Source: Polydactylus sextarius
Taxonomy: Eukaryota > Chordata > Actinopteri > Polynemidae
DNA length: 64,000 nucleotides
Direction of reading: 5' to 3'
NCBI GenBank assembly: GCA_016801845.1
Contig: CM028913.1
Span: 21,170,065 to 21,234,064, forward strand
Position numbers and translations under genes: made by a program. The notes beneath the pieces are model-generated. The model saw only the letters and a program-made list of their open reading frames with translations, was not told the origin of the DNA and did no database searches. Below, piece after piece: positions 43,111 through 54,331 of this stretch; position 1 is the first letter of the stretch; each line of letters starts with the position of its first letter.

Positions 43111-45557
43111 TCATGTGGCCACAGGTCGTCTGGAGTTGAAGACCTTGATGCCATTTTGCATTGAAGAGCGAGCGTATTTGGTCAGTAGGGCTCCGGTGGT
43201 TTGTTTCTCTCCACACAGGTCTCTGGATGAGGAGAGGAAGGTGAAAAATCAGGTGATGTGATCAGGTGACACACGTAGATGTTTTTTCATAATTTCTAAG
43301 ACAGATGACACTAACTGTATATATGGTGTTATGTCCTCTTCTGTCCATTTCTCTCTGAGGGTAAAGAGGTGGTTGAAGCGCTCTTGTGTGTCTTCTGGGA
43401 GATGGTCCACCCGCAACAGGCAGATGGTTTCTGGACGGGACGTTCGATCCACCAGGGCGACGCTCTGGAGGTTTTAAAATGTCAACAGCACTGTAGTCAC
43501 TCAAGTTAGCTCTACAATTTTATTTCATATGAGGACACTAAATTAAAACATCTATTTTTGTTCTAATAGTCTATTGATTGTAAGGAAAATGTTGTTTAAA
43601 TAATATTGAAAACCTGCTGTCTTCCACATGGACTGCAGTACCCAGTGTAACAGGTACACACTGACCTTTAGCTGGTCCAGTCTTGTGCTCATTCCCTCTG
43701 GGACGCTCTGCTGCCACACCTCCTGAAACTCCTTCAGGTTGAACTTGACAGCGTTCTGCAGCAGCATCAGGGCGATGCCTCGACAGACTTTATCTTCATA
43801 CAACGCGTAAAACACTTCGCCTGCATAGAGAAAAGAGGATACACATGTTTTACTGCTGTGTGGTTCCAGATTTTCATGTTTATGTCAATTAAATCCTCAG
43901 ATTATTATTTTTTTCTTACCGTCTTCAGTATAACGTTTCCCATAGCTGTTCAAACAATGTTCGATCATCTCTCTGTGACGAAGAAAGAGAATCATTACTG
44001 GAATCTGGCTGAATATCTACACTTCTTAAGACTTTTAACTTTTAAGTCATTGTAGTCTCCAAAGTGTTTTGATTCATCATTCAACCAAAATGTACTTTTG
44101 TTTTGCTTTTCTTTTTGTAAATCTCTACAGGTGAACATGAGGATCTAAGGCTTGAACTTACTTGGGCTCCAGAGGGGCCAACTCCTCCAGGCTGGTTTGA
44201 AGAGGAACCTTGTTGGTGGACCAGGACTCAGAATCCACCAGTTGAGTCACATGACCGAGCAGCTTCATCTCATAGTCAAAGTCCAACACGCGCCAATAAC
44301 CTGGAAGAAAGAGGGATGCTATTTGTAAACATCTAGTAGGTTTAATTATACATACATGTATGTAAATTATTAACTAAATACTCTGTTTACCGTCTATCTG
44401 ACAGGCGTGAATGGTCTCTAAGTGGGACCTTATCTCCTCTTCACTGGCCTGGATCCTCTCCAACAGGTCCTCCATTGTGTACTGACAGGAGGATAAAAAA
44501 TGGAACAACTTACTGAGAGTAAACTTAACATACGTGTCCTGTTTGCGTAAAGCCATTTTAATAACTTTACTACAGAACATGTTTTACCCTGTTCTCTGTG
44601 TTCTCCTCCTGCCCTGCTAAAGCAGGTCCTTCGTATGGATTCTCCATTAAAAGCTTCGTCAGTTTCTTCAGTTTAGGACGCCGTTTTCTCAGCTCCCAGT
44701 AGCTGTTGCAAAATCCCCAAATCTATGACACAATTAGGGAACTTTGGGTCATAAACTCATTCTGTAATGTTTTGGTGTTGCACTGTATCTGGCAAGTTTA
44801 CATATGTGTGTGTATCCATGTTTTATCTGTACCTGAGTGTGCACCACATGAGAGCTGTCCTGACTGTCGGTGAGCTGGTCGGGTGTTTTACATCCTGGTA
44901 CAAATAGCAGCAGGTTGGAGGTGTCAGCTATTCTTAAATCATAGGTTTTGTCACCGCTACAGAGAACCGCATGCTCATCTTTGTCTCCCCGAATCACAAG
45001 ACTGCAAAAAGAAAAAAATATCTGTTGTTTGAATACCCTCATCATTTATCAATTGTTACATAGAAAACAGGGATAAATTGACAGATCATGTGCTTGTTTC
45101 AGGTTTTAAATAAATGAACATAAGTGAAATAAGATGACAACAACTGAGTCTCAAATTAAATAAATAAATTACATATATATTAATCTTTTGTCTGGTTAAA
45201 ACCCCATTTTGAAGATGTCTCCTCAAGCTTATTAAAAGTATTTTATTATTATTATTATCAATTTTGTCAAGGGATTCAAATGTTTCATCTGTAGCTTAAT
45301 CAGACCACAAAAACAAAACACAACATAACAAAAAACACCCATGTTTTCTGACATATTGAATAGATAATGACCATATTACCAACTTACCTTTCACCAGCTT
45401 CTATATGTTTGCATAGTGTGTCGTCCAGCTCCATTAGGCAGTAATCAGCAGATGAAACATTGTCACCAAAGGACAAACAGTGGATTGTGTTTTGTAAATC
45501 ATCTTCTTTTAGTTTGGCGATCTCCAGCGTGGCCTGCACCTCCTCTAAAGTTCTCAT
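43111..45557 (-). CDS. dscc1: DCC1, sister chromatid cohesion subunit of CTF18-RFC
   Basis: DCC1 is a subunit of the alternative clamp loader CTF18-DCC1-CTF8-RFC, which loads PCNA and supports cohesion during S phase in the nucleus. Nine exons in transcript order: 45,557-45,388, 45,001-44,833, 44,722-44,588, 44,481-44,391, 44,300-44,162, 43,972-43,920, 43,820-43,666, 43,464-43,316, 43,222-43,111. Phases agree throughout, giving 390 aa (human 393). Conserved blocks are TLEIAKL, SLVIRGDKDEHAVLCS, KTYDLRIADTSNLLLFVPG, LRKRRPKLKKLTKLLMENPY, DYEMKLLGHVTQLVDSESWS, EMIEHCLNSYGKRY, LLQNAVKFNLKEFQEVWQQS, REKWTEEDITPYIQ and a final FNSRRPVAT. The donor of exon 8 is weak (CA|gttagt). Intron retention there would run to a stop within about 60 bases. 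It is transcribed divergently from mrpl13. Confidence 0.96.
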
Positions 45558-46033
45558 TCTTCAGCTCCAATCGATAATTTTCACGATTAAACTTTTATTT
45601 TAAACTAAATGACAAACTGTCATAAACTTCCACTTTCTATAATCAAGTATAAAACAAGTAAAAACTAATGTTTGTGTCGCTCTGCCGGGTGACTGTCAAA
45701 ATTACCCGCTCTCTTTCTGCCGTGGACAGGAAGTGGAAACTACGTAACGGCGTGACGTCAAAATAAAACCGTCTTGAAACAAGGCTTCGACAAACTTTAA
45801 AATAACTGTAATTATCAACAAATGTTTATTTAAAACACAAATTAAATAATATAATCACAACCAGAAAATATCAATAATTTGTAATGAATTTTATTACACG
45901 TGCCAGACATTGATAAAGTTCATCTTTATCAGCAACGTCTCTAATCTTGTTTCAAACGGATGAAATTAGCGGACGGACCGTCACTCACGTTGAGGGTCAA
46001 ATATTTTGAGGATGTTCTTTTAGTGTCGTCGGA
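45558..46033. promoter_or_regulatory. Bidirectional promoter of dscc1 and mrpl13
   Basis: Only 476 bp separate the two divergent start codons. The interval contains a perfect CRE, TGACGTCA (45,753-45,760), next to 'tacgtaacggcg', an ETS-like 'caggaagtgg' (about 45,727) and scattered CpGs. There is no obvious TATA box. The two genes must share this DNA for initiation. The start sites themselves were not resolved. Confidence 0.75.
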
Positions 46034-49000
46034 ATGTCAAGTTTCTCTAGATCTGCCCAGGTATTTATTATTTTTATTTTATTCACAATACAATACATTA
46101 TTTAATGTTTAATTCGTATGTGCGTTGTAATGTGCATTTAATGCGCCATAGGGCGATAGCTACACTGTTAGCTAACGCAGCTAACGCAGCTAACGAGCTA
46201 GCAGCGGTGCGTCTGTGATTGTCACCGTCAGCCGGAAAACTAGCAGCAATTAGAGAAGAAATGACCACGAAACAGAATTTTTTCTCCTTTTAAGAAGACA
46301 CTTTATGACTATAAACGTAATATTACTTCTAGTTAGCCTCGACCCAACTTCAATCATTATCGGGTGTTAGCAGATGCTACAAGGAGATGCTGAAATACAT
46401 CTACTGGTGTTAAAACTAGAAAGGATATGACATACAACTCAGTTATCTAGACTAGATGTTTAATATACGGTGTTATATATATTAAGTGCTTTAGGCACTT
46501 AATATAGGGAGATTGAAGTGACAAAAACAGGGTTTATGCCATAGTTAACTGCACAAATGACCTGAGTAGTTGGTGTAACCACATTTTGTCTTCTAGGCAC
46601 ACATACACACAAGTTGGTCCTAGCATTATTACCTGAACTTTATCTAGTTTTGTTTGATGGATGAGCATTTAGACATCTAAATTGCTCAAAACTCTTGGAG
46701 AACAAAATATTCCTTTTGGTTAATGAATGGTGTTTCATATATTTTCTGGATGGGTCACATCAGTTGAATATGCCAGATCTGAGACATTTATATCAATAAA
46801 TTGTGGCTTTAATATGATCACTAATGTATTCAAAAGAGTTTGGCGTCTTGCTATTTTTAATTAACACATAAACACACTATACATTTCTATTCCACTGTGT
46901 GTGATGTAACCTACATCCATAGAAGGTTTTGATCTTTGTGCAGTGAATTAGTTGCTTATGTCAAGATTTTGTGGATGATTTGGTTCAGATGTTGAGTTTT
47001 ACTTGTGCATTTATTAAGCCAGGTGTATGGTTTAATCAGACCTTACAAGAACAGATTAGAGAAGAATAATTTGTTTATTTAAGAGGAATATTCCCTGTTA
47101 TAGTAGATAAATGAATAGAGTGATGTCTTAGGTTTTTGTCCCAGCAGATATATTGATGTGGCTGAGCACAGGTGTTGACTGATAACATTAACAACGCATT
47201 GGTTGTTTTCAGTGTTGCAGTCCAATGTGACAGTCAAGCCACATACACTATACCAAGACCATTAAACTGAAACAATTAAATTGAAATAGGTCCCCATAAA
47301 TTTTATTTTATTTGGGCATTTCTGACATCATTATAAAACCCTGTGACGAACAGAGTTTTTTTTTTTTTTAATCCCTTTCTGTTTTCAGCAATGGGCCACT
47401 TTCGCCCGGTCCTGGTTCTTAATCGATGCCAGGATGCAGCCTCCTGGGAAGCTCGCGTCCATGTGTTCTGTCCGATTACAGGGGAAACACAAACCTATCT
47501 ACCATGCAATCAGTGAGTAGGACCTGCCACTGCTTCCCATCTCTTCCTGGTTTAAAGGTGACAGAGAGTCAAAAACCGTCGTCCACCCACATTCAGGAAC
47601 GTGCGATAAGTGCCTGAAATTCTGAACATCTCCTTTTCATAGAAATTCTCCTTTTAGAAATGTCACTAGAAAATGGGTCAATTTCAAAAATGGTTGTTTG
47701 TGATGTAAAATGTATCTCGCTGCCCCCAAGTGCTTGCATTTCATAATGAAGTTGCCAGTTAAGCTCGAAAAGATGCCAAATAGGTGCCAAACCACGTATT
47801 TAAAATCCCCCACCCTAAAATAGCTTTCTGAGGGAAGATTTTAGGAACACATTAGGTTCACATCCAACCAACATTTTATTGTGTATATGTCACATCGGAG
47901 AACAAAGATCAAAACCCGTTCAACCAGTCTCTGTCACCGTTAAGATTGTTGTAGCATATATTTACCACACGATGGCAGTAGAGGATAAACATCTTTTTCT
48001 TTCCTTTATGTTAGTCTCCTTGCTGGTACAGTAGACTATCCTCTGATCATAACAGTAACACGTCAATCATCTTCGCAGGTGACTGTGGTGACCATGTAGT
48101 AGTAATAAACTCCAAACACATAGCTTTCTCTGGAAACAAATGGGAACAGAAAGTCTACTCATCACACACGGGGTAAGTAACTCACCTCACAAGATGTTTC
48201 CACTTTTCTTGTTTTTGTTTTTGTTTTTATCCTTCAGATTTAATTATTTCTTCAGTAGCGTCTTGATACAGTAACAGATGTTCTGGACTCTCAGACTCAT
48301 GAATGTGAAGTGAAATGAACCACTACCTTTGTATAGTTCTTTGCGTATTTATATACGGGGATGGTGGTAGCATAAAAAAGTCTTGCCTTTGTTTAAAATA
48401 CAAAAAAGTTTTTGATTAAAAGTTCAGCAGAACACACTTTGATCTTTTATTTAATTGTGTTTAGTAGAAGATTTTATTCTCTGTCATGTCTGGCTCTTAT
48501 ATGCATACTTTGATTTTTATTGTATCTGATCATTGTAAGTGGAATAGAAAAGCAGTGTTAGAGATGTTAAAACTCTGTGGTTTTGGTTTGTCATGCACAG
48601 AAAGGACTCATTTAGTTGATCTCTTTTTCTTCCTTCACAGTTATCCAGGTGGATTCAAACAAGTCACAGCTGCTCAGCTGCATCAGAAAGACCCAAAAGC
48701 CGTAAGTTTTTTCAGTCAGTATTATTACTCACAGGAAGAAAAAAGCCTCTGCCCTCAAACTGTACAGCGTGAATTTCTGTTACACTGAATGTATGATTTT
48801 TAACCCACATCCTGGGAGATGAGTATAATTTCCGTCCGACACATGCTGTGCAGAGTAGGTGTTTTCAGCTTTTGACATTAATCCTTTCACGCAGCGTGTG
48901 CTGCTCGCGCACATTAATGTGAAGTGCAAAGAACAGGGATTAAACAGCAGTGGATTTACGACGGCGATGATGGTTGTTGTTTGGTTAAACTCGAGAGTGT

Positions 49001-52000
49001 CAGTGTCAGCTCAGGGATCATTTCAGACTTAAAAGTTACAGACTCTTCTTTGTGGCAGAGTCTGGCCTTTCACACACAAAGATAAAACTCAAACTCATCC
49101 ACAAAAACCCTAAAATCAACAATTTATTTTACACAACATGTTCTGTAAATTATTCTGTGCCACAGAGTAAACACTATTATGAAAAAAACTGTTAAAAACG
49201 ATTAAATTCACAGCATTTAAACAAAAAACTGTCCCTAACAAAGTCATACTTACTTGCCTTTGACTATTTTTTTTAATACAGTTTCCAGCTATGTTAGGAA
49301 ATAATTTAGGCCTTTAAAAGATGATATTACACATTTATGATCTGTTTTTAAAGATTTATGTCTTAAGTTGGAACAAACACACTTGTGGTTGGTGCTACTG
49401 GCAGAAATGGACCAAGACATTCATCTTTCTTTTTACTGCTGTCATATTTGGTTATTGTTGCATCAGGTTGTTGTCTTTTGTTTCATTGTAACATCTTTGT
49501 GACCCCTCGAGGGCTCCGTCCTTATTGCACAACGTCCATAAATCCTTTAGATTAATCGGTGGAACATGAGGATGCTTAACCTGAATCCTGAGCTTTTACG
49601 GGTCAGGAGTAAATTAATGGCGAACGATAAACATAGCAGTTCAGAATCATTTAACATGTCAACTGCAACAGGATACTGAAAACCGTGCAGGAGCAGCAGG
49701 AGTTTGTCGACTTTTTTTCCACACGTGGCGAGCGTAGGCTAATAAAAATACCATTAAATTGCTCTCGTCATGTGGGAACCACTAAAACTCAGTGAATGAC
49801 CTGCGCTGGTTCCCGATCCGTATTTTACAGAACCAGGAGAGACATCGACTGAGCTGTTGGCAGTTTGCTGACGCAGGTTCGGATCCAGCCTCTGACCACG
49901 GACGTGTGTCCTGATGGTGGTTTAGTTGAAATGAGGTTTGGACGTTTGGAAAGAGAGAGAAGAGGGAGAAATAGAATTTGACAGATGAATGATTTGTTAG
50001 CACTGCCTCTGTCCAGCACCTCGCTCCAATATCTCAGTCCAGTAACTCCGTCCAAGTCGAATTCGCATTTTAGCAACCGGCCTCGTGTTGAGAAACATTG
50101 TCAATTTTTAAGGGAAAAGAAAAATATGGAGGGGAAAAGAAGTTTGCGAAGTTGCCACAGATACCAACTTTTTATGAGAAACTGTGAGTTGATTGTATGT
50201 TAACCTTTTCGAACAACGTGTCTCTTCTTCATCCAGATCGTGAAGCTGGCGGTTTACGGCATGTTGCCAAAGAATCTGCACAGACGCACCATGATGCAGC
50301 GATTACACATCTTTCCTGAAGACGTAAGTCATGTTTCTCCTTCGTCTGACAGTTTCTACAGATACTCCTCCTGCGACTCAATTATCCCGGCTCATAAGAA
50401 AGAGGAAACATAATGAAAGCGGCTTCACTGATTTCATTCTGCAGATGCAGACTCAAAAAAAAAAAAAAAAAACGAGACATTTTAATCTTTTTTTTTTCTG
50501 AAATTTCATCCAGATCAAGGGTTTCTTGCCGCCTCACCTTTCCAGTTAATATCAGTTAACATGAAGCCTTTGATGTAGCAGTAGAGTGTTACTTCTATTC
50601 TTCATCTACATTTCTCACAGCTGCTGTGGCTGTTTGAAGTGTCGGACAATGAGGTGGCTGCTCACTGTTTCCCACTCGTCTCAGAAGCACTTTTCAATTT
50701 CTCAGTCTTGTATGATCTCTGAGAACAGTCATCTCAATGTGGCAGATGATACACCAGGTGATAGGCCTGTTCAGGGGCCTGAATGGGCAAATCCACAGCA
50801 GCCTATAACTTTCATTTACCCAGTACTATTATGTTAAAGGGGTCAGAGAATGCAAAACCTTGGTGTTGTTGAATAAAGACGGTTTGTTGTCGAACAGACA
50901 GAACCAGAACCTCAAACTCCTTCTCCACCTCTTCTGTATGTAAATCCTAAAGCTATAAACAGCTGCAGTAAAACTGGACAAGCTCCCATATGTCGTCATA
51001 GTTTCACTTCAGGCGCCAGTTGAAAGTCGCTGTAGCAATGATGGACCTTTTTTGCCTTTGCTGTAAACCAACCAATCGGCGCTCGGCTCATCAATATTCA
51101 TGATCTTACTGAAGGAAAAATCGTTGTTTAGGATCCTGGGCCTTTTTCAGCCCAACCCATATTACATATACGCTATTTCGAGACCTCAAAGAACATTTTA
51201 CAATATAAAAAAATGCATCTATAACCTCTTTAACAAGGAGTCAGATGACTGTGTGATGTAAAGAGGCTCATTCTTCTTCTTTCAGCTCATTGTTTAAGTT
51301 CAGAGCTCACAGTTTTTACTGTTGTTCCCATCACCGTCGTTTACAGACGCAGCCGTTCGCTACCTGCTCGGCACCAAATGTCACAGTTCAGCGACAAGCT
51401 GGGGACACAGTGGAGCAATTAGCAGCAAAAGAGGCACATATTCTTCAAGAAAAAAAACAGCTAAAAAGACGAGAGATAGTCAGAACCACGACTTCAGATA
51501 GATGATATTGCTGCTCTATATCTGCTTGACATGTAAATAAGCAGCTGTTGGTGGTCAGTATTTGTGCTGTTGCCCCCCCCATAAGGCAAAAAGATTTATA
51601 TTCTTTCCCAGTCAAACATGGTTGTAACTAATACTCCTCCACTCAGTTCGTACTACTTTATTCAAAAGAGAAAACACACATTGCGTCAGTGTAACAGTGA
51701 ATTATGATCTCTGCAGTTCGCAGTCTGCACTCTTGGCACTCAGCAGCATCAAATTTTGATTGTTTTAAAATTGCATTGGCGAGACCCGCCAGCGTCACAC
51801 ATCATGGCTTCTGAAATGAATTGAAACCAAAAAAAAAAAAAAGAAAGAAAAGCACTTGACAGGCTGTTAATTGACCCGGGCGTTGTGCCCAAAAATTAAC
51901 TGGATGTAATTTTTATCCTTGCGAGAGCGCTGTCATTAATTTCACAACGTGTGTGAGTGTGAGCGTGAGTGTGTGAGACGAGACAAGAAAATCCAACATT

Positions 52001-54298
52001 GTGAGTTTGTGTTGCGCTGGCTGTTCGCTGTTAGAATTTACAGGCGAGGAAAAGTCCGATACCTGTCTCTTTTAGTCGTGTCCTGGCCTCTGTCTTGATG
52101 TATGAATTGATGTTGTGCTCATCCCTAATTACAACCAGATGGACTCCCTTTGTGAACGTCTGCAGTCCCATCTGCAATTCAGAAGAGTGCAGACAGTGAA
52201 AAGTTGCCAGAGTTTTTTTCAAACTTCTTTTTTGTTGTCCCTGTTTTTGTCTTTTAGTCAGGACGATTCGCCTCCTCTTTAATGAATGTACCTGTGATGA
52301 ATGTGAACGACGGCAACTGTCTTGTCTGTCGACCTGAGAGTGATCGGCTCCCTTTACGGTCTTTGAGTAGTGATATCTGAGCTGGCTTCTGTAAAATGAT
52401 GTTAACAGCTCTGTCTTCTTTATTTTTCACGTCACCTCCTTTCAACCTCATTTCCCTTCTCCGTTTCCCGCCGTTAACTCGCTCCTTTGTCCATCCGTCT
52501 CTCCAGGAGCTGCCGGAGGAGATCCGAGCCAACCTGACAGAGGAGCTGCCTCAGCCCCGAGAAATCCCCAGGAAGCTCAGCGAGTACAGCCAGGAGGAGA
52601 TCGACGCCTTCCCCCGGCTCTGGACGCCGTACGTAGAAACGCAAACACAGAGTCGAATGTTGTTGTCACAGCTAAACTAAACTGAATGAATGTCAAGAAA
52701 AAGTCAAGAGGAACCAGAGAGACGGCGATTATGCAACTGAAATATGTCACGTCACAGTGGAGTTGATATCAGTTTTTCCTTTTAAAGATTAATATTGCTG
52801 CTTTACTTTAGTAGAAGCTGCATCTCCTGCAGCGATAATACAGATAAAAGGACAAAATTAAACGTGAAACGTGCTTAACACAAACAGAAAAACTTTTATT
52901 TGTGTCTTGTACTGTTGAGGATCAACCAAAAGGGGGTGATGTTGATGTCTGTGTTGAGTAAACCTGCTTCCGTGATTCTCTAATGTTATTATTTGGAGCG
53001 TAGAGGCCAGTCATGCAGGAAGAAATACTCACACGTTTTGTTTCAACAGATCAAGTTGTGCCATTTTCATTTTGTAAACTTCTGTTTCTGGACTTTGTTT
53101 GTTCTTTCTGTGTCTCTGTTGGTTTTCTCAGACTTCCTGTTGCAGAATAAAGACACACAGGTGTCTGTAGGTTTAATTGGTGACTCTAAATTGCCCGTAG
53201 GTGTGAATGTATACGAACATACTTATAATTAACCAGCGCAGTAGAAACTTTGTGCTTTTCTGGTCTTTCTAAGCCTGGCTTTTCCCCTCATGCAAGAAAA
53301 AAAAATGAAGATGCAACATTTTTATTGTAACTACAAACACATGGCCATGTGGCCGCGGTGTGTGAATGATTGTCAGCCAGCAAAGAGCTGTCAGTGTGTG
53401 TGTGTGTGTGACGCGATACTCTGGGAGAACAAGGGTCGACTGTTGGACGAGCGGCCATTTGATTCATGGGAACGTGGGGACGTGCGTACAGCTCGAAAAG
53501 CTAAAATATACGACCCTTTTCCCTCCGAGATGACGTTTTTATTTAATGTATTTAAAGGTTTTTGTGGCGGTTTTCTCTCGTAGTTATAACTGCTCCGTGA
53601 ACTTTATACACGAGGCTGTCGTGTGTTTTGCTTCTATCAAATTCATAGATATTGTGTTGTGAAACTTTGTATCTCGTAGATTTGACAGGCGTCGTTGCCA
53701 AACCTTTGAATATAAATAGTGAAATGTCACTAAAGTGTGAGAAGAGTTGGCTGCTTTCCTCCTCCTCCTCCTCCTCTTCACTGTTTGGACGTACATAAAG
53801 CTTCTCTGTGGGTTGTGAAAGCGCCAGCATCTGTTATTTGTCGTAATCATATTCATGGCTTTTTCTGAGTGAAGTGTTTCCTGGATGGAGATTAGACTGA
53901 CATCATGACACCGGGTTTGCTGTCACCAGAGTCGTCCTGTCGCGTTTCTCCACGTTCACCTGCAGAAAACATCTTTTCTGATGAGTTAACTGAGAGCAAC
54001 ATCTGCTCCACCTGCCCAGCGTCAGACTTAGTGATGCATTCATCAAAGTCAAGTTTATTGCAATGATGTCATTTTGGAAAATAAATAATTTACTCTTAAA
54101 CAGTAAAATCTTGCGCCTCCAGCACCATATTTGAGGGATCATTACAAAATATGTGTTTACACGTGTTTAGATAAAGATTATTAGTTGATGAGTCGGTTGT
54201 TTGAACTTATTTTTGGCCCCAAAAATATCATAAAGTCAGTGGGGAACCTCAAGAGGTGGTAACTTTTATGTTTCTTTACATCATAAATAATGTGTTGC

Positions 54299-54331
<33 letters not shown>

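Noticed and set aside
43262..43504. Alternative frame over dscc1 exon 8
   Set aside because: Shadow frame; the true frame reads the conserved LVDRTSRPETICLL and REKWTEEDITPYIQ blocks.
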